Assembly: GCA_018882785.1 (NCBI GenBank)
Contig: VERI01000012.1
Coordinates: forward strand, 1 to 40,368
Reading direction: 5' to 3'
Source: Burkholderiaceae bacterium
GTDB taxonomy: Bacteria > Pseudomonadota > Gammaproteobacteria > Burkholderiales > Burkholderiaceae_A
DNA: 40,368 nt
Shown: in pieces, positions 15,807 to 23,838 of the stretch
Numbering within the stretch: the first letter of the stretch is position 1
How the letters are laid out: every line of letters starts with the position of its first letter
The notes under the pieces: generated by a model
Databases searched by the model: none
Told to the model about the DNA's origin: nothing
What the model saw: only the letters and a program-made list of their open reading frames with translations
Made by a program: the position numbers and the translations under genes

Positions 15807-16202
15807 TTACTTCCTGCGCCGTGCTGCCCGACGGCCCTGCCAGTACCCGCGACTCGACCAGAGGCCAAAGCTGCGGCGATTGCCCCAGATGTAGGCCAGT
15901 CCTCCCACCGCTCCAACGAGCGTTAGAATGTTCAGTAGGCCCATGCCGACACTTTTGACGGTGCCCAAGGCGTCGCCCATTTGCTGACCGCCGGTCATTC
16001 CTTGTGTTGGCAGGAATGTGACGGTTGTCGATGCAGGCGTCATTGATGCACTGCGTCCGGGTGATGGTCGATCGTCTGGTACGCACTGCCCCAGCGTAGC
16101 GGACCATGCCATAGCGGGCGGACAGCTCGATACGGGCGTGGCGTTTGGCGCGGTTGCGGTCTGACGTGTCAGACTGTCGTAGAATGGATTCATCATGTCC
16201 AT
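15807..16202 (-). CDS. Single-span membrane protein
   Basis: A 131-residue protein with a polar, Thr/Pro-rich N-terminal half, one membrane span (residues 85-106, VGMGLLNILTLVGAVGGLAYIW) and a strongly basic C-terminus (GRRAARRRK). No family is recognised. It ends five bases before the lysozyme start. GGGAAGTAACC precedes the ATG. It is probably a virion-membrane protein. Confidence 0.75.
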   Translation of the reverse strand: MDMMNPFYDSLTRQTATAPNATPVSSCPPAMAWSATLGQCVPDDRPSPGRSASMTPASTTVTFLPTQGMTGGQQMGDALGTVKSVGMGLLNILTLVGAVGGLAYIWGNRRSFGLWSSRGYWQGRRAARRRK

Positions 16203-16205
16203 TGG

Positions 16206-16712
16206 TTACTTCCCGTTCTTGAAGGTGCGATAGATACCATACCCCGCCACAGCTACCAATGCCCAGATTCCGACAAGCATAACCGTCTTCTTGCCGTTGC
16301 CCTCTCCGGCAGGGGGCGGTGTTGGCGGGGCTCCCGCAGCTCCGGCCACTGGTGCCTGTACTTGGGGCGCCTGTGGCGTGCCGTTGGCCGTTGGCCGTGC
16401 CTGAGTGCCCGTCTTGGGCTGTGATACCCTACGGGCCTTTTGCAGGGCCTCAGTTTCTTCGCGGCCTCCGTTCTCCCACCACGTCCAGAATGAGTTGTTG
16501 TACTGGTCGTACCAGCGAGCGAACTTGGCAAGCCACGCGATTTCCGTGGCGACCAATGCTCGCTGGCCCGATGTACGGACAAGCGCCTGTGCATAGTCAA
16601 CATCAGACGGTTTCATCTTTTCACGCATCACCGTTGCGAGTGCTGCGCTTGCTGCCTCTACCGCCTTACGTACCTCTGCGGCATCGTCGGACAGGTTTGA
16701 AACGTATTCCAT
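16206..16712 (-). CDS. Membrane protein with helical domain and Pro-rich linker
   Basis: A 168-residue protein: an alpha-helical domain (residues 1-95, with FWTWWENGG), a Pro/Ala/Gly-rich linker (about 100-138) and a C-terminal membrane span (143-160, VMLVGIWALVAVAGYGIY) with a short basic tail. The layout, a domain on a flexible stalk anchored at the C-terminus, matches the two enzymes on either side. No catalytic motif is visible. Confidence 0.75.
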   Translation of the reverse strand: MEYVSNLSDDAAEVRKAVEAASAALATVMREKMKPSDVDYAQALVRTSGQRALVATEIAWLAKFARWYDQYNNSFWTWWENGGREETEALQKARRVSQPKTGTQARPTANGTPQAPQVQAPVAGAAGAPPTPPPAGEGNGKKTVMLVGIWALVAVAGYGIYRTFKNGK

Positions 16713-16715
16713 GTG

Positions 16716-17210
16716 TTACCTCGTTTTGTTTCGGTTTTTTGCGACGATCATCCCGATCGCCACCATTCCAACAATGGCATATTGCCACCACGTTGCACCT
16801 GCAAAATACAGGCCGCGCGCCGCTGGACCGCAGGTATTTGCTCCTATCCAGTTTTGCTCGATGTGCAGGTGATCCGTGTGTGGGTTCTGCCCTTTGTACT
16901 CACGCCATGCGCCGTTAGCATCCCAGATCCGACGGTTCCATATCACCCTCTGGATTTGATAGGTATTTGAGTTGCTGACGGCCCACGCCGCTATCTCATC
17001 GCCCTGCGCCGCATCCTTCGGCCCTATGTCCATGGCGCGCCCCTCTGAGTGTACGGAGGCGTTATCAGCTCCACGTACACTCCGGCAGTTGTATATGCCC
17101 ATGCTGCGCGTACCACTGAACTTGTCCAGAATGCGCTTTTGAAGGCACACTGTTCCGGGTTGCGGCTTCTTTGTGCAGTCGCCTTGTGGCGTGTCAATAC
17201 GTACTGGCAT
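16716..17210 (-). CDS. M15-like peptidoglycan peptidase with C-terminal membrane anchor
   Basis: A 164-residue putative zinc D,D- or L,D-peptidase. The M15 pattern SxHxxGxAxD is present as SVHSEGRAMDI (His54, Asp61), with DHLHIE (His114, His116) as the second zinc-binding part. Four Cys residues in the N-terminal part may form disulfides. Residues 141-157 (WQYAIVGMVAIGMIVA) form a membrane anchor with a basic tail. It probably cuts peptide cross-links during entry, acting with the lysozyme two genes downstream. M15 carboxypeptidase-like folds also include non-catalytic forms, but all ligands are kept here. Confidence 0.85.
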   Translation of the reverse strand: MPVRIDTPQGDCTKKPQPGTVCLQKRILDKFSGTRSMGIYNCRSVRGADNASVHSEGRAMDIGPKDAAQGDEIAAWAVSNSNTYQIQRVIWNRRIWDANGAWREYKGQNPHTDHLHIEQNWIGANTCGPAARGLYFAGATWWQYAIVGMVAIGMIVAKNRNKTR

Positions 17211-17236
17211 TAGGGGGCTGACGGATGATTAAAGAT

Positions 17237-17265
17237 GGACGGCGAGGAGTTGTGCCTCGCCGTCC
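17237..17265 (-). terminator. Perfect 11-bp hairpin after the 120-residue gene (attenuator-like)
   Basis: GGACGGCGAGG (17237-17247) and CCTCGCCGTCC (17255-17265) form an 11-bp stem with a 7-base loop. It starts 11 bases after the stop of the minus-strand gene at 17276. On the minus strand it is followed by ATCTTTAATC rather than a long U run, so it may act as a partial terminator or protect the 3' end. Confidence 0.5.
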
Positions 17266-17275
17266 GTTTAACTGC

Positions 17276-17638
17276 TTAGACGACTGTGAACGTGCCCTTA
17301 ACGTCCGTGCTGGTCCACGTGAGACCATCATCAGAAGAGCAAATCAGCGTGATAACGTCACGAACCGTACCAGCGGTAAGCGAACCGCCTACGCCTGTGG
17401 TCGTGTTGGACGTCAGGTGACGGATTGTTTGGCCAGCAAGCTGACCGATTGTGAACACGCCACTGCCATTGCCGACGATCTCGATCGTCTGACCGAGCGT
17501 TGCGCCCGATGGAAGCGTGTACGTTACAGCGCCGCCATTGTGGAAGTGAGTACGGTCCAAACGAAGCGTTGATGCTGTCGTGACCTTGATGGCCTTCTTG
17601 CGGTTAATCCGCGTGATCATTGGTTGTGAGACTGACAT
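17276..17638 (-). CDS. Beta-rich small protein, possible spike or fibre component
   Basis: A 120-residue protein rich in Thr, Gly and Val (AVTYTLPSGATLGQTIEIVGNG, then TSNTTTGVGGSLTAGTVRDVITLICSS). The alternation resembles the beta-structured C-terminal domains of phage receptor-binding proteins and capsid decoration domains. AAAGGGG precedes the ATG. It lies three genes downstream of the 572-residue spike and shares no clear sequence with it. The exact role is unknown. Confidence 0.7.
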   Translation of the reverse strand: MSVSQPMITRINRKKAIKVTTASTLRLDRTHFHNGGAVTYTLPSGATLGQTIEIVGNGSGVFTIGQLAGQTIRHLTSNTTTGVGGSLTAGTVRDVITLICSSDDGLTWTSTDVKGTFTVV

Positions 17639-17720
17639 CTCATCACCCCTTTAGAAAAGTGAAACATCCGCGTTATTCCAGCGGTCTTAGATTGGTTTGT
17701 TTGCGTCGTGCGTGCGCGGC

Positions 17721-18011
17721 TCATCCCCGCGCCTTGATTAGAAGCTTGTAGATTTCGTCGATGCGATCATCAATCCGTTTAAGCGTATCCGCGTCTTCGT
17801 GCTGGCGCTCCTCAATCACTTCGATGCGCGCACGGATAGCGTGCCAGTCATCGCGCCGCGTTACCGCTGCGGCCACAACGTCCGTGAATGACTGCACCAT
17901 CATTTTGGTATGCTTCACCCAGGCCATGTATATGCCACCGGCTATGGGCGCTGCTGTTGCCGCTGATTTGACCAGCGACCAGAGTAGATCGAAGACTGAG
18001 GCGTTGTCCAT
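17721..18011 (-). CDS. Membrane protein with cytoplasmic coiled coil (holin- or spanin-like)
   Basis: A 96-residue protein: one N-terminal membrane span (residues 9-31, LLWSLVKSAATAAPIAGGIYMAW) and a charged helix (50-92; IEVIEERQHEDADTLKRIDDRIDEIYK) predicted to form a coiled coil. Short proteins of this layout occur in phage lysis cassettes and as membrane-bound virion proteins. AGAGGTAA precedes the ATG. Confidence 0.7.
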   Translation of the reverse strand: MDNASVFDLLWSLVKSAATAAPIAGGIYMAWVKHTKMMVQSFTDVVAAAVTRRDDWHAIRARIEVIEERQHEDADTLKRIDDRIDEIYKLLIKARG

Positions 18012-18018
18012 TGGCTCG

Positions 18019-18291
18019 TTACCTCTTGACTACGGTTGCGAGCGTTAGCCCTAGTTTTTGCAGTGCCAGCGTGAGGATGTACTCATCGCCACCGGTCCAC
18101 GCAAGTGATTCAGCGGCCGTAATGGCAACATCCTCTGCACGCAGAGCAAGGTTGTCCTCGTCCATTAGTAGGATGCGTGCCGTTGCCCATTCTTGGGCTC
18201 CAAACGTCACCATCAAGTATTGTACACCCGCCTTGACTACGGGCTTGGCCGTCTGTACGGGCTTGATCGTTGTGTTGAGGTTGAGTTCCAT
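18019..18291 (-). CDS. Small protein of unknown function next to the spike gene
   Basis: A 90-residue protein without membrane spans (MELNLNTTIKPVQ, VQYLMVTFGAQEW, ARILLMDEDNLALRAEDV). It is probably a small mixed alpha/beta domain. AGGAAACC precedes the ATG. It directly follows the spike gene, so a spike chaperone or accessory role is possible. Confidence 0.65.
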   Translation of the reverse strand: MELNLNTTIKPVQTAKPVVKAGVQYLMVTFGAQEWATARILLMDEDNLALRAEDVAITAAESLAWTGGDEYILTLALQKLGLTLATVVKR

Positions 18292-18304
18292 AGTGGTTTC
18301 CTGT

Positions 18305-20023
18305 TTATCCGTTTACCTTCATTAGCTTCACCGTTGCACCCCACCGTATAGTCTTACCTACTTGGCCGGTTACTCGTATTGCAAGGCAGTCGTTTGTGTC
18401 GTCGGCAACAAGTGTGATTGTCCACGCGCCGCCACTATCATCGGCAAGAGCCGTTATCGTTGGTGCGGCGACAAATGCCGTTGTACCAGCGTTGTTATCA
18501 ATGCCACCCTTGATCTCCCAAGCCGCTGATTCGTTGTCAGCATCTGCACGGCGTGCTGTAATAAGGCCGTGGAATGTGTAGGTGGAGTCGTTAGCTATGG
18601 ACATTCGTGTTGTGGCTGCAGGAGCCGCGCCGTTGCATGAAAGCTCGGTTAAGGTTGCGTCGGCAGTCGTTCGTCGCTGAATGTAATTTTCCTCTTGACA
18701 ATCCCCCGCATTAGCAAACATTCCTTGTGCGCGTACAAATTGTCCAGCACGATTTGACACCGCATTGACACCTATACAATAACTTTCGTTACTTGCGTTG
18801 TTATTAAATCCTATAACTACACCGTAAGTTGCTGCTGTGTTACCTTGACCAAAAGCAAAACTTACATTTGCACAATTATTGGAGTGTCCAACAGCACAAC
18901 AGGTGTGATTATTTCCTCCTAGTACGTTATTATATCCTAAAGCATAACAGGCATTACCATTTAATTGGTTACCGTAACCTATTGCTGCGCCAGCAGTCGC
19001 AGCCGTCCCGCTTGTAGTATTGCTTTGTCCGATTAAGGTTACCTCTGTACCAGTATTGATTATGTTACTTCTTCCTATTGCCCATGAGAACGCTTGATCT
19101 ACACGGTTGCTATCACCAATAGCAACAGAATAGTTCCCTAATGCGACTTGTGCTGAGTTACTTCTCAGCATTTGCAAATCCACCGCGGCCAATCCTCGCT
19201 TATTCCCGCCGTTTACGCCGTTGTCAGGCAACTGCGCCAGTATCGCCCCAGTCCCCTTCGGCTGAATAACCGCATCAGCATTTGTACTTGCCGCATCGAC
19301 AAGCAACCGCGAGGCATTGACCGTATTGTTCGGCGATGCCGTATTCTGCGACCCGATAAACCCAGTCACGCCCGGCGGTGCTTGCCATGTCTGATCGCCT
19401 CGCAAGAACGTCGTAGCGTCCGCCGTGCCCGTACCGAGCCGTGCCGTTGCCATTGTGCCCGATGTGATGTCTCCAGCGGCGTGCGTGTGAACCGTGGCCG
19501 CCGCTCCAACGTCCGTGTTGGTCAGTGTTACCGCTCCCGTCTTTGTGTTGACGCTTGTGACGGGGGCTGTTGCTACGATCTGTAGTTTCTCATTCGCTCC
19601 GGGATTGAGCGTATTGATTGTGATATTCGTACCGGCTTGGAGCTTCTGACCCAGATACTCGTTTTGATTGTCGTTGGCGGAAACATTGACCTTGTTGTTG
19701 TTGGTGCTAATCTGGATTTTTTCGTTGGCCCCTGGATTCAGCGTCGTTACGCTTACTTCGGTGCCTGCTTGAATCTTTTGGCCAAGGTATTGCGACGTTG
19801 TATCGTTAGCCGACACCTTGACCTTTTCGTCGGTGCTTGGTCCTACGGTTGCGTCAATCTTCAGCGTTTCGTTGCCACCGATGTTTTGCTCGGTGATCGA
19901 GATATTCGTTCCGGCAACGATCTTGTCCTTCAGATAGCCCGTAGTGGTATCCGTACCCGCTACCTTGGCCTTGTCATCGGTGGGGAATATCATGGCCCCG
20001 ACTTTTTCGGGAGACTCATTCAT
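18305..20023 (-). CDS. Trimeric spike/fibre with stalk repeats and YadA-like head
   Basis: A 572-residue candidate receptor-binding protein. Residues 17-152 hold three repeats of about 44 residues built on VSANDTTSQYLGQKIQAGT and LNPGANEK. Residues 155-220 hold the phage fibre motif TNTDVGAAATVHTHAAGDI and TFLRGDQTW. Residues 285-440 are Asn/Gly-rich with repeated AIG/VAIG turns, as in the YadA-like heads of trimeric adhesins. A beta-rich domain of about 130 residues ends it. The YadA-like part (18700-19170) is visibly AT-richer than its neighbours, suggesting separate origin. AAAGGAAA precedes the ATG. It probably binds the host surface from a capsid vertex. Confidence 0.85.
   Translation of the reverse strand: MNESPEKVGAMIFPTDDKAKVAGTDTTTGYLKDKIVAGTNISITEQNIGGNETLKIDATVGPSTDEKVKVSANDTTSQYLGQKIQAGTEVSVTTLNPGANEKIQISTNNNKVNVSANDNQNEYLGQKLQAGTNITINTLNPGANEKLQIVATAPVTSVNTKTGAVTLTNTDVGAAATVHTHAAGDITSGTMATARLGTGTADATTFLRGDQTWQAPPGVTGFIGSQNTASPNNTVNASRLLVDAASTNADAVIQPKGTGAILAQLPDNGVNGGNKRGLAAVDLQMLRSNSAQVALGNYSVAIGDSNRVDQAFSWAIGRSNIINTGTEVTLIGQSNTTSGTAATAGAAIGYGNQLNGNACYALGYNNVLGGNNHTCCAVGHSNNCANVSFAFGQGNTAATYGVVIGFNNNASNESYCIGVNAVSNRAGQFVRAQGMFANAGDCQEENYIQRRTTADATLTELSCNGAAPAATTRMSIANDSTYTFHGLITARRADADNESAAWEIKGGIDNNAGTTAFVAAPTITALADDSGGAWTITLVADDTNDCLAIRVTGQVGKTIRWGATVKLMKVNG
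19568..19975 (-). repeat. Three stalk repeats of about 130 bp in the spike gene
   Basis: Three in-frame units encode (V/G)(S/T)-ND-T-YL-K-AGT followed by NxGxNE. The second and third are closest (YLGQKIQAGT versus YLGQKLQAGT, and LNPGANEK in both); the first has diverged. Such repeats lengthen a trimeric beta stalk and can change copy number by recombination. Confidence 0.7.
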
Positions 20024-20655
20024 TGCGCATTTCCTTTCTTGGTGTAACCAGTAAAGCCCCTTACCAACATTCTCATGTCGGGGGAGACCCAGTTGCGGTA
20101 TCGCAGATACACGCCACCGCCGTCTCGTTGCGAGCCCGCCTTGCCGCTTGATGTGTTAAAGCCGATCGTGCGCACCCATCCGCCACGGCTTACGCTCACT
20201 ACGCGCTCCACATGGCCCTTGTATGTGCCTGCCGTCCACCATGTGATTATGTCCCCCGCTTTTGGGGCTACGGCTGTTTTGCGTCCGGTGCGAACGGCGT
20301 GGTTCCATGCCGCTTGCGTCGATCCAGTCCGCAGGAGTGGTATTTCCGTTGTCGGCATACTCAGCTCTGCGGCTGCGCGTGCGAACGCCCAGTATTGCCC
20401 CGCCTGGCAATAGGGGTTGCCCTTGCCTAGACCAACGGAGCGTAGATAAGACTCCACCATTTTGCCGTCGTTCTTGCCCGTGGCCTCGCGCACGCCGTTC
20501 TGATCTATTGCAATACGCAATGACCGTTGCCACAGCGCACTATCCGATGGCACCACCACGCGCACAGGCGTGCCGTATGCGGTGATTGTTGCACACACCA
20601 GTAGCACGCCCACAAGGGCGTTTGCTACGCGCCGTATGGTGCACGCATACGTCAT
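20020..20655 (-). CDS. CHAP-like peptidoglycan hydrolase with N-terminal membrane segment
   Basis: A 211-residue protein. Residues 9-27 (RVANALVGVLLVCATITAYG region) form a signal peptide or anchor. A CHAP-like amidase/endopeptidase domain follows, with Cys83 in NPYCQAGQYWAF and His148 in KGHVERVVSV, plus APKAGDIITWW before the His as usual for the fold. It starts inside the end of the holin-like gene (ATGA), and its stop overlaps the spike start. A holin plus an exported amidase would make this the lysis pair; a virion role is the alternative. Confidence 0.85.
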   Translation of the reverse strand: MTYACTIRRVANALVGVLLVCATITAYGTPVRVVVPSDSALWQRSLRIAIDQNGVREATGKNDGKMVESYLRSVGLGKGNPYCQAGQYWAFARAAAELSMPTTEIPLLRTGSTQAAWNHAVRTGRKTAVAPKAGDIITWWTAGTYKGHVERVVSVSRGGWVRTIGFNTSSGKAGSQRDGGGVYLRYRNWVSPDMRMLVRGFTGYTKKGNAQ

Positions 20656-20984
20656 TGTCCGATGCCTGGGATTCGCTGCACGTAGTACACGGCGTAGTAC
20701 GTTAGCCCCACCAACACGGCCACACCTACGTAGATGCTTCCGAGTACCCGCAGCTTTGCAGCGGCGACTATCTCGTTGATCTCACGCGGCTGCGCATTGG
20801 CCTCCAGATCGGTCCAGCGGAGCTTGGTATAGATCCACTGCACAAAGTCCGCCAGTACCACCGATTGCAGCGTTGCAACGGTTGCAATGTGGATTGTATT
20901 CCATAGGTCTGGTTGGAGGATTGCTCCCGCCAGAATGCCCACGCATAGCGTAAGCGTACCGTAGCGTTTGAGTAAATCGAGCAT
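20652..20984 (-). CDS. Holin-like membrane protein
   Basis: A 110-residue protein with membrane spans at about 8-25 and 80-102 and a third, weaker one at 31-52, separated by a charged loop (KLRWTDLEANAQPREINEI). Size, span number and coupling to the CHAP gene fit a holin. No family signature is recognised. CAGGGAT precedes the ATG. Confidence 0.7.
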   Translation of the reverse strand: MLDLLKRYGTLTLCVGILAGAILQPDLWNTIHIATVATLQSVVLADFVQWIYTKLRWTDLEANAQPREINEIVAAAKLRVLGSIYVGVAVLVGLTYYAVYYVQRIPGIGQ

Positions 20985-20987
20985 CGT

Positions 20988-21323
20988 CTATCCCTGCGTG
21001 ATTAGTGGCACCCCGCGCTTGCGGAGCTGGTTGAGTGCGAGTGATTTCATGACATTCTGCGCAAGAGTGTTTTTGGGGGCCTTGGCATAGTCGTACAGTG
21101 AGAGCTTGTCCAGCACCCATTGTGGTACGGCGTTGCGTATGCGCTGACCGCCCGCGCCGGGGTACTGTTGGCCTTGCTTTTTCATGGGCAAGTGCTTTGC
21201 GATGACGGTTTCGAGTTCGGCGATTCCACGCCGTTGCTCTGCCTCGTCGATCATCTCCCAATGGATCGCGTTTGCTAGGTCGCATACCGCTTGCGGTACG
21301 TCTGGTGACAGCTTCTTACCCAT
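20988..21323 (-). CDS. Small helical protein of unknown function
   Basis: A 111-residue helical protein without membrane spans (MGKKLSPDVPQAVCDLANAI, later QRIRNAVPQWVLDKLSLYDY). ATG 21323 is chosen because GGAGGC stands seven bases upstream; it overlaps the preceding stop by eight bases. A longer form from 21344 is possible. It may be an assembly or minor virion protein. Confidence 0.65.
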   Translation of the reverse strand: MGKKLSPDVPQAVCDLANAIHWEMIDEAEQRRGIAELETVIAKHLPMKKQGQQYPGAGGQRIRNAVPQWVLDKLSLYDYAKAPKNTLAQNVMKSLALNQLRKRGVPLITQG

Positions 21324-22482
21324 GAACTGCCTCCGCCATTTCATAACCCGTCATAGGGTTCTGTCCTTGCTGCGGGATTGCCTGTCCGTATGGTGCGGTT
21401 GGATAAGCTGGGGCGCTGGTAGCGCCCATTGGCTGTTGCGGTGGTAGCTGGCCCTGCTGAGGCCCCACGCCGGCTCCGTTCATGCCGGGAATGAAGTTGG
21501 TTGCGAGCTTCGATACCATGTCGATCATGCCCGCATAACGGGGATCGCTGGCTTTATCGACAAAGCGCGCGATGGAATCCATCAGCTTGTCGTACCCGCT
21601 CTGTCCATCGTTCAACGTCTGGATAGCGGCTCGTTCGGCGTTCTGGCGTGCGTCTGCTAGCTCGCGCGTGTGGTCTTGCTCCAACCGGTCGATCTCTCGA
21701 TCTTGCTCTTCCTTCAGCCGAGCGATTTGATCGTCGTAGCGTGCCGTCAGGGCTTCCTTTTCAACCTTGTAGCGGATGCGCTCGCCCTCGATGCCGATGA
21801 TGGCGTTGCGGTTGGTCTCGTTCTCCGTGCGGAGCTTTTCGTTTTGCTCGCGATAGATGTCGCGCTCGCGGCGCGTCATATCTAGTTCGCGCTGCAAATC
21901 GGTGATTGTGCGCTCCAGAGCTTCGCGTAGCGTCTTAGCCTCGTAAGTCGACGGCATAGGATGCACGTCATTCGGTCCGGCAGGTCGGATTAGGCCACGA
22001 CCGTCACTCAGCGCTCCGGTTTGTTGTGGCGTTGTTGACGCCTGTGATTTTTGATCGCTGAACGTACCCTCATGCACGAGGTTGCGCTTGCGAATACCGT
22101 CCTTGTCAACGGTGATGCGGAAGAAGAAGAACGTCTTGTTTGTTGGCAGGTTCAGCGGGTTCTGAGCTTGGAAGTCGGCAAAGGTCTTGATGTTGCGTCG
22201 GTTGGTGCGCCGGAATAGGTTTCCGACCCACGACAAGCTCCCGCCCTGCCAGTTGCCGATCTTCGTCGGCGTGAAGGGGGCTGTGTCGAGCGTGCCGCTT
22301 GTGGCGGTATCCTTCACAAGGATGCCCCACTCATACGTGGCGTTGTCCTCGATTTCGCCATGCATGAAGTTCTTGTTTGTCTCCGGATCTTCCTCCGTTG
22401 GCGCGAATACCGGCACTGGGGGTGTCGGCATAATCACGTTCGGCTCGATGTTGTCTGAGAGTTGTTTCTTTGGGCGTGGCAT
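21316..22482 (-). CDS. Coiled-coil protein next to the capsid candidates
   Basis: A 388-residue protein. Residues 1-150 form a probable beta-containing domain with KTFFFFRITVDKDG. Residues 180-295 are a long, charged coiled coil (RRERDIYREQNEKLRTEN and onward). The tail is Gly/Pro/Gln-rich (GVGPQQGQLPPQQPMG). Possible roles are a scaffold, a vertex base for the spike, or a tape-like protein linking capsid and membrane. GAGGAC precedes the ATG. It directly follows the three beta-rich genes. Confidence 0.75.
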   Translation of the reverse strand: MPRPKKQLSDNIEPNVIMPTPPVPVFAPTEEDPETNKNFMHGEIEDNATYEWGILVKDTATSGTLDTAPFTPTKIGNWQGGSLSWVGNLFRRTNRRNIKTFADFQAQNPLNLPTNKTFFFFRITVDKDGIRKRNLVHEGTFSDQKSQASTTPQQTGALSDGRGLIRPAGPNDVHPMPSTYEAKTLREALERTITDLQRELDMTRRERDIYREQNEKLRTENETNRNAIIGIEGERIRYKVEKEALTARYDDQIARLKEEQDREIDRLEQDHTRELADARQNAERAAIQTLNDGQSGYDKLMDSIARFVDKASDPRYAGMIDMVSKLATNFIPGMNGAGVGPQQGQLPPQQPMGATSAPAYPTAPYGQAIPQQGQNPMTGYEMAEAVHG

Positions 22483-22511
22483 AGGTTCATGTCCTCACAT
22501 GATTTTGTTGT

Positions 22512-23207
22512 TTACCAGTGCAGTCGGAACGTGATTGTTGCCATGACTGCGTATGGCTGATAGTAGATCGCCCCTGCCGCCGTGCGTACGCGCTGAGCGC
22601 ACCGTGCGTTGACAGAGAGCGACTGGATAGAATCGAAGTAGATGGCGTAGTCACGGCTCTGACCCGTATAGCCACCGATAGAGTTCAGTCCGAGGTTGTT
22701 CGGATGGAACGTGTTTCCGATAGTGCCCTCGATGTTGCGGCCGTTCACGATGACGCGGGGATTGAACCAGTTCGGGTTCCAATCGACCGGGATAGCGTTT
22801 AGGCCAGTCGTCTGCACATAGATGTTGTTCGTAGTACCGATTGAGTTCGTTATGGCCGTGTTGACGTCAGGCACTTGAATGCCGGTTGAAAGTGTGGCCT
22901 CGGTTCGCTTCACATCGTACACGCTGAACTCGATACGCTCCAGCACGATTCCGGCCCCACGTCGAACATTGAATAGCTCGTCGAGAGACGAAATCGGAAC
23001 GAGCTCGTCGGGGATGTTTTCCGGTGCTGTCTGCGCTATGCCGACACGCTCCAATTCATTCCAGAACCCATCAGATGAGTTTGCTATGAACGAGGGGTTC
23101 GTGCGATAGGCGGATGGATTAGAGCACGAAAAAAATCGTGCTACCATCGCTACCGGGTAGTCGTTGATGATTGTCGAGTCGCCGAGGCGGTTTACACTTT
23201 CACGCAT
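22512..23207 (-). CDS. Candidate major capsid protein, larger subunit
   Basis: A 231-residue protein without membrane spans. It is rich in Asn, Val and Ile with alternating beta patterns (GIVLERIEFSVYDVKR, AIYFDSIQSLSVNARC) and ends YAVMATITFRLHW. Start 23207 follows AAGGAG; a longer frame would overlap the previous gene. It is the first of three similar beta-rich genes, counted from its 3' neighbours. A capsid role is inferred from position, size and composition. It is short for a double jelly roll and fits a single jelly roll, as in the paired coats of P23-77 and SH1. Confidence 0.6.
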   Translation of the reverse strand: MRESVNRLGDSTIINDYPVAMVARFFSCSNPSAYRTNPSFIANSSDGFWNELERVGIAQTAPENIPDELVPISSLDELFNVRRGAGIVLERIEFSVYDVKRTEATLSTGIQVPDVNTAITNSIGTTNNIYVQTTGLNAIPVDWNPNWFNPRVIVNGRNIEGTIGNTFHPNNLGLNSIGGYTGQSRDYAIYFDSIQSLSVNARCAQRVRTAAGAIYYQPYAVMATITFRLHW

Positions 23208-23220
23208 TTGGGTGCTCTCC

Positions 23221-23706
23221 TTATGATCCCATGAACCGATCGAGTCGGATGTCCTTGGCGCCGATAACCACGTATCCATTCAGCTCCACGAGGAAGCGAT
23301 AGTTCGGGCTATTCTTGACCGTGCCGTTGGATTGATGGCCTACGGTGATCTGAATGTCTGTGTTGCGTGGGAGAATGAACCCTTGGAATCCTTCGCCGCT
23401 CGATTGAGCGTTGAACGAGAAGATGTCCTGTGGAGCGTCCGAATAGTCGGTACGGCCGACGACCTTAATGCGCACCGTGAACAAATCGCGGTCCACGTCG
23501 TCCTCGACGATAGCGTATGATTTGGTATCCACGTCTTGGCACCATGCCTTTGCGTACATGGACGTAACGAGGATATCATCCGGAACGGTGATAGTCTGGG
23601 TCGTGGTGTTGTTCGACGTTGCTTGATCAATCGTTTTGATTGTCGAGTATGGCCGATTGCGGTCGATGAGGACCTGCGGTGACACGATGATTGAACCGTG
23701 CATCAT
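23221..23706 (-). CDS. Candidate major capsid protein, smaller subunit
   Basis: A 161-residue beta-rich protein (GSIIVSPQVLIDRNRPYST, TQTITVPDDILVTSMYAKAW, LFTVRIKVVG, YRFLVELNGYVVIG), the right length for one jelly roll. CAAGGA precedes a double ATG, and a strongly structured leader lies upstream (23763-23829), suggesting controlled, abundant synthesis. No sequence family is recognised. The capsid role is an inference. Confidence 0.6.
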   Translation of the reverse strand: MMHGSIIVSPQVLIDRNRPYSTIKTIDQATSNNTTTQTITVPDDILVTSMYAKAWCQDVDTKSYAIVEDDVDRDLFTVRIKVVGRTDYSDAPQDIFSFNAQSSGEGFQGFILPRNTDIQITVGHQSNGTVKNSPNYRFLVELNGYVVIGAKDIRLDRFMGS

Positions 23707-23762
23707 GGCTTGTGTTCCTTGAAAGGGGGTGATGGGTATAATTCACCTGCGACGCCTACCGC

Positions 23763-23829
23763 GCGATCCCGGCAGTTAGCCGTGCCGGGATCGCCGGTTG
23801 ACGCTGTGAGGATGACGTGCTTTCGCACG
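23763..23829 (-). promoter_or_regulatory. Two hairpins in the leader between capsid candidates
   Basis: GCGATCCCGGCA (23763-23774) pairs perfectly with TGCCGGGATCGC (23783-23794), giving 12 bp with an 8-base loop. A second hairpin, CGTGC-GAAA-GCACG on the minus strand (23816-23829), closes with a GNRA tetraloop. They occupy the 132-base gap between two late genes that otherwise touch their neighbours. No U run follows, so RNA processing, stability or translational control is more likely than termination. Confidence 0.6.
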
Positions 23830-23838
23830 CCGGGGGGA

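Noticed and set aside
15802-16107. Upstream extension of the lysozyme frame by 102 residues
   Set aside because: The extension overlaps the whole end of the 131-residue membrane protein, has Arg/His/Cys-rich shadow-like sequence, and the good ribosome-binding site stands before ATG 15801.
18700-19170. Diversity-generating retroelement target in the spike
   Set aside because: No reverse transcriptase gene and no template repeat with A-to-N differences are visible; domain exchange explains the AT-rich segment.
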